Shown here piece by piece: positions 13,750 through 20,847 of a stretch of DNA of 23,511 bases (position 1 is the stretch's first letter; each line of letters starts with the position of its first letter). The stretch is from an uncultured Collinsella sp. (GTDB lineage Bacteria > Actinomycetota > Coriobacteriia > Coriobacteriales > Coriobacteriaceae). The notes beneath the pieces were generated by a model that had not been told where the DNA came from, did not search any database, and saw only the letters and a program-made list of their open reading frames with translations. Location: positions 1 through 23,511 of the forward strand of contig CAAEVV010000003.1 in the NCBI GenBank assembly GCA_900759565.1, read 5' to 3'. The position numbers were made by a program, and so were the translations under genes.

Positions 13750-15003
13750 CTAGTCCGCGAGCTTTTCTACCTGGTCGAGCATCTTGTCGAGCTTGGCCTT
13801 TGCTTCGGCCTTGACCTTCTCAGCTTCTTCGTGAGCCTTCGCCTTCTGGGCGGCCTTTTCCTCGGCTTCGGGATCGACGACGACCAGATTGGACGCGTCA
13901 TGCTCAACCAACTTGAGCGCATGCTCGGGGCACACCTTGACGCAGGCTCCGCAACCTAGGCAATACGTGGACTCCAACGCAAAGCGGCCGCTTCCCACCA
14001 GATCACAGGCAAACGTGGGGCACACGTTGACGCACTCGCCGCACGACGTGCACTTGTCAAAATCGCACTCCGGCGTGCTCACCTGCATATTCTGGGCAAG
14101 CTCGGGATGGTTCTGCAGTGTCGAGAGCACCAGCTGCCGCCCATGCGTGAGCGAACGGCGGCGCTTGGTCGTCGTGGTACCGCACATGGTGTTGAGCGTG
14201 CGCTCAAGCTGCGTGATCTGGTGACGGTGGGCCTTCAACTTCTGCGTCACCGAGGCCAGTGCCGCAGTCGCCGGATTGAGCTTGGTCACCGTCAGGCCCG
14301 TGGTGCGGGCAATTTTTTCCATGTACTCCTTGCGCTCGTACTCGCGAAGCTTATGGCACTTGAGGCTCTTGGGGTCGACCTCCAGGCCCATACCCGTGCC
14401 AGACCACTCCTCGGCCTTCGCAATCGCCTCGCCCAGAATGTCCTCACCGCCGGTGTTGCGGCATTTATCGCACACGCCCAACGGCAGGTACACACTCACG
14501 TTGGGATAGTCGGCCAGTACCGAAAACCAAGTCTCTGCCGTAATATCGCCCACGCAGGCAACGACGACCTCGTTTTCACGCGGCATGCGTTTGAGGGCAC
14601 GCGTGCAGGTGACGTAGGCGGTCTCGTGGCTCGTAGCAGCAGAGACGATATCGTCATACAGGTTTTTGGGCGCCAGGCGCGGCGAGATGATCGCCTCGGT
14701 CGGACAGGCAGCGGCGCACAGGCCGCACTTGCGACAGGAGTCGAGGATCTCGATGGCGTCTTCCTCGACCTCGATAGCGTTGACCGGGCACACGTCCATG
14801 CACGCGGTGCAGCCGCTTTTTTCGTTTTTGCAGGTCAAGCACGGAATGGTGTTGCCGCGCGGGCGCTCCTTGTAGTCGGCAGGATTCCACTGCGGCGCCG
14901 ATGGATCGAGTGCATCGGTCACGCCGCCAAGCGGGTTTTTAAGAAAGTCGAAACCCTTGCTGATCTCGATAATGTCATCAAACAGATCGTGTTCCTGCGC
15001 CAT
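13750..15003 (-). CDS. Polyferredoxin with four [4Fe-4S] motifs and an acidic/lysine coiled-coil tail
   Basis: This 417-residue protein has cysteine motifs in two pairs. N-terminal: CLTCKNEKSGCTACMDVCP (55-73) and CRKCGLCAAACP (90-101). C-terminal: CTSCGECVNVCP (318-329) and CLGCGACVKVCP (348-359). Between them lies a ~210-residue region with extra cysteines (Cys133, Cys150, the CDKC pair at 178-181, Cys216 and Cys274) and a helical RR-rich stretch. The tail (380-417) is an EAEKVKAEAKAKL-type coiled coil. It has no membrane helix, so it is a soluble electron carrier or hub; its partner is unknown. I chose the ATG at 15003 because CAGGGAGGGG sits at ideal spacing; an ATG 33 bases upstream lacks one. 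It is transcribed alone. Confidence 0.85.
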   Translation of the reverse strand: MAQEHDLFDDIIEISKGFDFLKNPLGGVTDALDPSAPQWNPADYKERPRGNTIPCLTCKNEKSGCTACMDVCPVNAIEVEEDAIEILDSCRKCGLCAAACPTEAIISPRLAPKNLYDDIVSAATSHETAYVTCTRALKRMPRENEVVVACVGDITAETWFSVLADYPNVSVYLPLGVCDKCRNTGGEDILGEAIAKAEEWSGTGMGLEVDPKSLKCHKLREYERKEYMEKIARTTGLTVTKLNPATAALASVTQKLKAHRHQITQLERTLNTMCGTTTTKRRRSLTHGRQLVLSTLQNHPELAQNMQVSTPECDFDKCTSCGECVNVCPTFACDLVGSGRFALESTYCLGCGACVKVCPEHALKLVEHDASNLVVVDPEAEEKAAQKAKAHEEAEKVKAEAKAKLDKMLDQVEKLAD

Positions 15004-15154
15004 GCGCGGCCCCTCCCTGAGCAGTGCAAACAAGCAAGAGATAATGATACGCTATCGGCCCACGCCTCGGGCAAATTACACGCGGAGCATCTTTGCGGCA
15101 AATAGCCCATGGCCTATCGCCACCTCGATTGCACAAGGTCAATCAAGTGCCAAG

Positions 15155-15661
15155 CTATGCCTCGCACATGAGCTGCACGAGTTTTTGTTTGGTCACCTTG
15201 GCCTGCTCGTTGGCCATGTTGCGCTCGTTTCTAAAGACCGCATTTGCAACACCCTGCAGATCGCCATCGGAAATCACGCTGCACGGACCGTCCATCGACG
15301 CCGCCGTGGGGCATACGCACAACGGCAACTCGGCATAAAACGCAACGGCCTTGGCGATATCGAGCATCTTGCCGCCGCCAATACCCACCACCATGTCGCA
15401 ATACTCAGCCCGGGCTTCCTTAGCCATTTCAACAACGGCCTCTTCCGTACACGGACCGTTATAGATCTTAAAGAAGGGCTCGCTTAGATCTTCGTCCAGA
15501 AATCCATCGACGATCTGCCTGCACAGCCGATCCTCGGTGCCCTGGTCAAACAGGACATAGGCAGCGCAGCCCAACCATGACAAATACCTGCCCTGACGCG
15601 AAAGCTCACCCGGCCCCTGAACATACCGACCGGGACCGCCATAAACCATGGGAAGCGCCAT
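15155..15661 (-). pseudogene. Truncated glycerol dehydrogenase paralogue
   Basis: The 168-residue frame matches the first ~130 residues of the intact glycerol dehydrogenase immediately upstream: YVQGPGELSR against YIQGPDELAK, GIGGGKMLDIAKAVA against GVGGGKILDTAKAVA, and PTAASMDGPCS against PTIASTDAPCS. It then ends in about 38 unrelated residues. All three metal ligands of the full enzyme (equivalents of Asp171, His254 and His271) are missing, so it cannot be an active dehydrogenase of this type. No remaining C-terminal homology is visible downstream to 15034. It is most likely a decayed tandem duplicate with a deletion; a retained NAD-binding regulatory fragment is possible, since the reading frame is clean. 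Confidence 0.75.
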
Positions 15662-15691
15662 ACGAGAATCCGCCCTTTCATCAACAACAAT

Positions 15692-15722
15692 TGGTGCAAA
15701 GCAACCTGACCCCTTTGCACCA
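15692..15722 (-). repeat. Hairpin with GGGGTCAGG loop motif
   Basis: TGGTGCAAAG (15692-15701) pairs perfectly with CTTTGCACCA (15713-15722). Read on the minus strand the loop carries GGGTCAGGTTG. It stands between the gldA terminator and the truncated paralogue and belongs to the family also seen at 13700 and 23033. Confidence 0.6.
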
Positions 15723-15729
15723 TAGCAAA

Positions 15730-15762
15730 AAGGGGCAAAGTCATCTGCTGGCTTTGCCCCTT
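15730..15762 (-). terminator. Rho-independent terminator of the glycerol dehydrogenase gene
   Basis: AAGGGGCAAAG (15730-15740) pairs perfectly with 15752-15762 over 11 bp. On the minus strand the stem runs into TTTTTGC. It lies 12 bases past the stop. Confidence 0.85.
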
Positions 15763-15774
15763 CCTTAGCTTGAT

Positions 15775-16875
15775 TTACTCATCCATGAGATAGTAGTGGC
15801 CCAGCGCGTCGGCGCCCAGAATGGCGTTCGCGACCATCTCGGGCGTCACCTCAAACGGCATGTTGCACATGGTGTCATCGGGCGCGCAGGCGGCCTCGGC
15901 AACAATCATGGCCTGCTCGCGCGTAAGCTCGGCAACGCCAAGCTCCTTCATCGTGACCGGCAGGCCCAGCTCAATGCAGAAGCCCAAGACTTCCTCAAGC
16001 CTCTCAGTCGGAGCGTCCTCGAGTACCAGCTGGACGATAGTGCCAAAGGCGACCTTCTCGCCGTGATACATGCCATGGCACTCGGGCAGCATCGTCAAGC
16101 CGTTATGGATGGCATGGGCCGCAGCGAGGCCCGAGCTCTCAAAGCCAATGCCGGAGAGCAGCGTATTTGCCTCGATGATGTGCTCCACGGCAGGCGTCAG
16201 CGCACCCTTCTCCAGCGCGACCTTGGCCTTCACGCCATCGGCCATAAGCGTCTCGTAGCAGAGCTTGGCGAGCGCCAGGCCGGCCATTCCGCCTTTGCCG
16301 CCGGCACAAGTACCACCGTCGGCATCATGCGTCGCCTGGGCCTCGAAATAGGTTGCGAGCGCATCGCCCATGCCGGAAACCGTCAGGCGCACCGGGCTCG
16401 CCGCTATAACCGTCGTATCCATAAGGACAATGTTGGGGTTTGCCTTCAGGAAGAGGTACTTGTCGAACTGGCCGTCATCGGTATAGAGCACCGAAAGCGC
16501 CGAGCACGGGGCATCGGTCGAAGCAATGGTGGGGCAAATGATAACCGGGGACTCCAGGTAATAGGCGACGGCCTTCGCGGTGTCGAGGATCTTGCCGCCA
16601 CCGACGCCGACGATGATGTCGCAACCGTTGTCACGGGCGAGCGCAACCAGGCGATCGACCTCGCCCTTGGAGCACTCGCCGTTAAAGTCCTCAAACAGCA
16701 GCTCGGCCTTGGCCTCGGCAAAGCCGCCCTCGATCTTGGCACCGACGCGCTTCTTGCCCGAAGGCGTCACGATGACGAGGGCCTTAGCGCCGAGCGGCTC
16801 AACGTAAGAGCCGAGCTTGGCGAGCTCGTCCGGACCCTGGATGTACTTGCTGGGGCTATTGAAAATTGCAGCCAT
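15775..16875 (-). CDS. gldA: Glycerol dehydrogenase (iron/zinc-type, GldA)
   Basis: The enzyme oxidises glycerol to dihydroxyacetone with NAD+, or reduces dihydroxyacetone in reverse. The 366-residue protein has family-normal length. The NAD-binding loop GVGGGKILDTAKA lies at about 90-102. Metal ligands are Asp171 (SGMGDALATYFEA), His254 (AAHAIHNGL) and His271 (GMYHGEKVAFG). ICPTIASTDAPCSALSV is the typical substrate-side motif. The ribosome site is weak (GGGATAG). It is flanked by terminators, so it is probably a single-gene unit. Next to an iron-containing alcohol dehydrogenase it fits glycerol fermentation or redox balancing. Confidence 0.92.
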   Translation of the reverse strand: MAAIFNSPSKYIQGPDELAKLGSYVEPLGAKALVIVTPSGKKRVGAKIEGGFAEAKAELLFEDFNGECSKGEVDRLVALARDNGCDIIVGVGGGKILDTAKAVAYYLESPVIICPTIASTDAPCSALSVLYTDDGQFDKYLFLKANPNIVLMDTTVIAASPVRLTVSGMGDALATYFEAQATHDADGGTCAGGKGGMAGLALAKLCYETLMADGVKAKVALEKGALTPAVEHIIEANTLLSGIGFESSGLAAAHAIHNGLTMLPECHGMYHGEKVAFGTIVQLVLEDAPTERLEEVLGFCIELGLPVTMKELGVAELTREQAMIVAEAACAPDDTMCNMPFEVTPEMVANAILGADALGHYYLMDE

Positions 16876-16905
16876 AACTATCCCATTCTCTAAAAGAAAA
16901 AAGAA

Positions 16906-16937
16906 AGGGGCTCCGTACGGATACGTGCGGAGCCCCT
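16906..16937 (-). terminator. Rho-independent terminator of the Fe-alcohol dehydrogenase gene
   Basis: AGGGGCTCCG (16906-16915) pairs with 16928-16937 (10 bp, extendable inwards). On the minus strand it is followed by TTTCTTTTTTCTTTT. The gldA start lies just beyond, so gldA needs its own promoter in the remaining ~30 bases or relies on read-through. Confidence 0.85.
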
Positions 16938-16958
16938 CGTTACGATAACAAGAGTCGA

Positions 16959-18182
16959 TTAGAAATCGATGTCGGTGTCGTAGTAGCAGGCCTTGAGGAT
17001 CTTCTCGAAGTCGGCAGCCTTGGTCTCACGCGGGTTCTCCGGCGTGCAGGCGTCCTGCTCGGCGTTCGCGGCGATCTCGGGCAGCTTGGCGAGGAACTCC
17101 TCCTCGGAAACCATCTGCGGGTTCTCGGCGTCGACCTTCACGCCACCATTCGCGTAATCCTTGATGGACTGCGGAATGTTGAGCTGGTCGTTGAGGTCGC
17201 GAATCTTCTGGACGAGCGCAGCGATGAGCTCCTCGTTGGTCTCGCCGGGAAGGTGCAGGATCTCCTTGGCCACGTATGCATAACGCTCGGCAGCACGCGG
17301 GTCCTTGGAGTTCCACTGGATGACCTTGCCCAGGTACATGGCGTTAGCAGCACCGTGGATGATGTGACCGTTCTCAAAGGCTGCACCGGTCTTGTGAGCC
17401 ATGGAGTGAACGATGCCGAGCAGGCCCGAGGAGAAGGCGATACCGGCGATGCACTGAGCCTCGTGCATGTGCTGACGGGCCTCATGGTCGCCAGCATAGG
17501 ACTTGGGCAGCCACTCGACGATCTCGCGGATGCCGTGCAGAGCGTTGGCGTCGGTGAACATAGAGGCGCAGGTGGAAACGTAGGCCTCCATGCAGTGGGT
17601 CAGAGCGTCCATGCCGGTATGAGCGCACAGCTTGGCGGGCATGGTGTAGGTGAGCTCGGGGTCGACGATGGCGACATCAGGGGTGATGTTGAAGTCGGCC
17701 AGCGGGTACTTGATGCCCTTGGCGTAGTCGGTAATGACGGAGAACGCGGTGACCTCGGTAGCGGTGCCGGAGGTAGAGGAGATGGCGCAGAAATGAGCCT
17801 TCTGACGCAGCTCAGGGAAGCTGAACGGCTGGATGATGTTGTCGAAGGACTCCTCGGGATACTCGTAGAAGACCCACATGGCCTTAGCGGCATCGATGGG
17901 CGAGCCGCCACCGATGGCGATAATCCAGTCGGGCTCGAACTCGCGCATGGCCTCGGCGCCCTTCATGACCGTCTCGATGGACGGGTCGGACTCGACGCCC
18001 TCGAACAGCTTGACCTCGAAGCCGCCTTCCTTAAGGTCGTTCTCGACGTCCTGCAGGAACCCGCCGCGGCGCATAGAGCTGCCGCCAGAAACGATGATGG
18101 CCTTCTTGCCCTTGAGGTTCTTCACCTCGTGGCGAGCGCCCTCACCAAAGTACAGATCGCGAGGATTGGTAAAACGTCCCAT
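16959..18182 (-). CDS. Iron-containing alcohol dehydrogenase (Fe-ADH family)
   Basis: This NAD(P)-dependent fermentative alcohol dehydrogenase has 407 residues. The dinucleotide motif is GGGSPIDAAKAM (91-102). SSTSGTATEVTAFSVI is the conserved middle motif. Metal ligands by comparison with lactaldehyde reductase FucO are Asp192 and His196 (GMDALTHCMEAY), His259 (GIVHSMAH) and His276 (IIHGAANA), with three extra residues before the last. I chose the ATG at 18182 because AGGAGG precedes it; an ATG at 18233 lacks one. Candidate substrates are acetaldehyde, butyraldehyde or 3-hydroxypropionaldehyde; sequence alone does not decide. A 9-bp hairpin stands in its leader. Confidence 0.93.
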   Translation of the reverse strand: MGRFTNPRDLYFGEGARHEVKNLKGKKAIIVSGGSSMRRGGFLQDVENDLKEGGFEVKLFEGVESDPSIETVMKGAEAMREFEPDWIIAIGGGSPIDAAKAMWVFYEYPEESFDNIIQPFSFPELRQKAHFCAISSTSGTATEVTAFSVITDYAKGIKYPLADFNITPDVAIVDPELTYTMPAKLCAHTGMDALTHCMEAYVSTCASMFTDANALHGIREIVEWLPKSYAGDHEARQHMHEAQCIAGIAFSSGLLGIVHSMAHKTGAAFENGHIIHGAANAMYLGKVIQWNSKDPRAAERYAYVAKEILHLPGETNEELIAALVQKIRDLNDQLNIPQSIKDYANGGVKVDAENPQMVSEEEFLAKLPEIAANAEQDACTPENPRETKAADFEKILKACYYDTDIDF

Positions 18183-18222
18183 ACTGTGCCTCCTAAACAA
18201 GCCCCTCTTAGACTTGCGTATA

Positions 18223-18249
18223 TAACGGAGCACCCAATTGGCTCCGTTA
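18223..18249 (-). promoter_or_regulatory. Leader inverted repeat of the Fe-ADH gene
   Basis: TAACGGAGC (18223-18231) and GCTCCGTTA (18241-18249) form a perfect 9-bp inverted repeat around a 9-base loop, about 40 bases before the start codon. It may be an operator or an mRNA hairpin. It does not match the Rex consensus TTGTGA-N6-TCACAA. Confidence 0.5.
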
Positions 18250-18350
18250 GGACCGGTTTGCGCGTTGCCGGCGATGACAATGCGCGATGTCTAAACGTCT
18301 CAACGCTCAGACAAACACTATTTTACCGTTCTGGTTGGTCAGTTATTCAC

Positions 18351-18630
18351 CTAAAGCCGCCAATGATGAAACGTTTTTTCTATCCCTGAAGACCCTTGTG
18401 CGGCATTCATACTCCCAAGCTGGGCAAACGTTTTATCAAGGTTGACTACATATCCCGGGCAGGACTGTGCCCCTCCAAAATATGCACCGTTCGCCGCCAA
18501 AAATCGACCGTTTGCGGCACCGTGATACCACTCGGCCGTCCATGGTGCCGACATTTGTGCGACATCCGACTTCGTGGTGCAAAGGTGCAAGTCCAAGTGC
18601 GGCACCCCCGGTGTGCCACATGCGGGTAAA
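18351..18630. other. Gene-free intergenic stretch with degenerate TGCGGCA words and hairpins
   Basis: No convincing gene is present between 18250 and 18682. Similar words recur: TTGTGCGGCATTC (18396), GTTTGCGGCACCG (18510), TTTGTGCGACATC (18554) and AAGTGCGGCACCC (18595). Short hairpins occur too: GGGCA/TGCCC around 18456-18471, GCCGC/GCGGC around 18493-18517, and GGCAC/GTGCC at 18601-18616. It may be a repeated intergenic element or a structured leader of the gene at 18683. Confidence 0.35.
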
Positions 18631-18682
18631 CTAGAACCTTATATAGAAACATCTGAACCCTAACCGCAGCAAAGGAGGCCCC

Positions 18683-19759
18683 ATGGCATTCGATCCCATT
18701 CAAGAGGATTGCCATCGCCTCGTTCTTGAGGCCTTGCGCCGCGACAATATCCCGCTCACCGACGGTGCCGCCGTAGAGCGTCTGATGGAGCAATTCACCC
18801 GCAACCCCGCACCGCTCATCGTGCACGACCGCGACCGCGCCGGGCATCTGATTGCCAAGGTGGTCGAGGCTGTCGACTACCGCATTCCCTTTATCCCCGA
18901 CGATACCCAGGCAGAGCAAGAAGAAGCCGCAGCCGAGAACATGCTCCGCGAGGCTGCCGCACTCGATCCGGCCAACTGGGACGCCCAGCGCATGCTGACG
19001 GCCCTCACCGCCAGCTCCAACGAGGAATACGTACAGTACTTGGTATCCAAGTGCGATGAGGTCGAGCACGACCTAGCGCTCAAGATAGCCTCGGCTCAGG
19101 ACCCCTACGAGCGCGAGGCCGCAGGCGACCTTACGCGCCGCCCCTATCTGCGCTGGCTTGCCGCCTTGGCATCGCGCGCCCTCATTAGCGGCCGCTATCG
19201 CATGTCGCTCGAAGCCGCAAATCGCAGCTTGGACTTTGTGCCCAACGACCCCGCTGGTGTCCGCCACACCGCGATGCTCGCCATGGCAAAGCTCGAATAC
19301 CCCGCCGAGGAGCTCAAACGCTTTCGCTCTGCCCACTCCGTACCCTATCTCGCGAATACCCCACTGCGCCGCCGCCCCAAAGATGCGGAGCGCGACTTGG
19401 ACCCGTGGACGCTCATCGCGCTGATGAGCGCTGCCTGGCGCGAGCTGGACTACGAGGGCGCCGGGCACTACCTGCGTATCCTTGCGCGTTCGTGCCCCCA
19501 CGCCGCCGAGGCGCTCTACTTCCAAACCGAGTTTCCCGATGGCGTCTATGCCCGCGTCAACGTGGGTGTGGGCTCCACCGACGAGCTCGTCCTTGCGCTG
19601 TCCGAGGCAACACCGGTGCTGCAGGAGGGTCTGGGCGCCCCCGACAACGCCAGCTTTGCCGCCTGGGTCGCCACCAACGACATCGTGCGCTCCCAAATCG
19701 ACGAGCGCATTCTGCGCGCGGCCGAGCAGGGTTTGCCGTTTAAGGGAGGAGACCTCTAA
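18683..19759 (+). CDS. TPR-like helical protein of unknown function (paralogue 1)
   Basis: This soluble, mostly helical 358-residue protein is one I cannot name. Its middle (about 153-215) reads YLRWLAALASRALISGRYRM, then LEAANRSLDFVPNDPAGVRHT. This is a helix-turn-helix TPR-like unit with the P-N-D-x2-G-x-R motif also found in the eukaryotic ST7 and related TPR families. A second unit at about 240-275 reads LIALMSAAWRELDYEGAGHY. The N-terminal third is charged and variable. AAAGGAGG precedes the start. Its stop overlaps the next start (TAATG), and the next gene has the same layout, so the two products probably form a complex or are co-regulated. They precede the MurT-GatD gene on the same strand. 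Confidence 0.8.
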   Translation: MAFDPIQEDCHRLVLEALRRDNIPLTDGAAVERLMEQFTRNPAPLIVHDRDRAGHLIAKVVEAVDYRIPFIPDDTQAEQEEAAAENMLREAAALDPANWDAQRMLTALTASSNEEYVQYLVSKCDEVEHDLALKIASAQDPYEREAAGDLTRRPYLRWLAALASRALISGRYRMSLEAANRSLDFVPNDPAGVRHTAMLAMAKLEYPAEELKRFRSAHSVPYLANTPLRRRPKDAERDLDPWTLIALMSAAWRELDYEGAGHYLRILARSCPHAAEALYFQTEFPDGVYARVNVGVGSTDELVLALSEATPVLQEGLGAPDNASFAAWVATNDIVRSQIDERILRAAEQGLPFKGGDL

Positions 19760-20802
19760 TGGATCCGAGCGTCTACATCCCCGCCTACCTGGAGCGCGCC
19801 TACCTTGCGTCGCACCCCGAACTCACCGATGCAGCACGCGAGCTTGTCCATAACGACGTGAACGTCAACCCTCATAAGTATGCGCAGACCGAGCATGCCC
19901 AGGCGCTGCTGTCCTATGCCGGCGTCCACCGCCACCTGCTCGACGAGCTCCATCGCATCGAGGACATGGGCAGCGACGAGGAGTTCGAGCAGACGCGCAA
20001 TCGCCTGTTCGACGACATGCGCGATGAGCTGCTCAAGATTGTCCGCGTCGATGCACTGGCCGTCGACGCGCAGCTGCTCGCCATCATCCTGGCCGACACG
20101 CCCGTTGACGCCTGCCTGGGCGACCTGATGAAGCTCGAGGCGACCACGGCCGATTACCTGCAGCAAAGCGTGCCCGGGTTCGACATGGAAGCCCCGCACT
20201 ACTGGGCCAATAATGTTTTGGCCGACGGTGTGACGGCGGCAGATCTCACCGTGAGCGAGCCGGCTCTTATCGGGTGGCTTCACACACTCGAGGCCATCTC
20301 GCAGCTGTGCATGGCGAGCGCTCGCTACCGTGCTGCCGCCAACTACGCCCGCCGTGTTCTTAAGGCGGAAGGCTACCCCACCCGAGCTGCCGGCACCGTG
20401 TTGCTCGCCCTCGCTCGTCTGGAAGACGAGGACGGCTTTTTTGCCCTGGCCCACCAGCTCGAGGAAGAGATCGGGGCTGACGCGCTCGAGAACTCTCCTT
20501 GGTATCTGCTCGCCCGCACGATTCTGCTGTTCAAAACAAACAAGATGCGTCCGGCGGTGCGTGCGCTGCGTGAGTTCGCTAACCGCTGCGAGGGCGGTGC
20601 GTTCTTCTTACTGAACCCCATGTACCAGACACCGTACCTTCCCTGCCGGCCCGAGCCGCGCGACCCCTGGGATCTTTCGCACCAGGCCGTTTGGGAAGCG
20701 GACGGTATTATCTCGGACACTCCCGACTTTGCCCCCTGGGCCAATGCCTGCGAAGACGTGTCGCAGCTTGCCCAGGAGTTTGCGCGCCGCTACGGCTTTT
20801 AA
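19759..20802 (+). CDS. TPR-like helical protein of unknown function (paralogue 2)
   Basis: This 347-residue soluble protein is a distant paralogue of the preceding gene. It shares the core order: a long helical N-terminus, then WLHTLEAISQLCMASARYRAAANYARRVL (about 173-201), AGTVLLALARLEDEDGFFAL (about 213-232) and WYLLARTILLFKTNKMRPAVRALREF. It replaces the PNDPAGVR motif with EGYPTRAAG. The C-terminus (RDPWDLSHQAVWEADGIISD) is specific to it. The ATG overlaps the upstream stop by one base and GGGAGG precedes it, so the pair is translationally coupled. The MurT-GatD gene follows 45 bases later and may share the transcript. The function is unknown. Confidence 0.8.
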   Translation: MDPSVYIPAYLERAYLASHPELTDAARELVHNDVNVNPHKYAQTEHAQALLSYAGVHRHLLDELHRIEDMGSDEEFEQTRNRLFDDMRDELLKIVRVDALAVDAQLLAIILADTPVDACLGDLMKLEATTADYLQQSVPGFDMEAPHYWANNVLADGVTAADLTVSEPALIGWLHTLEAISQLCMASARYRAAANYARRVLKAEGYPTRAAGTVLLALARLEDEDGFFALAHQLEEEIGADALENSPWYLLARTILLFKTNKMRPAVRALREFANRCEGGAFFLLNPMYQTPYLPCRPEPRDPWDLSHQAVWEADGIISDTPDFAPWANACEDVSQLAQEFARRYGF

Positions 20803-20847
20803 CGTCGCAAACGCCACGACCATGTCATCTATGTTAGGAACGGCTTC

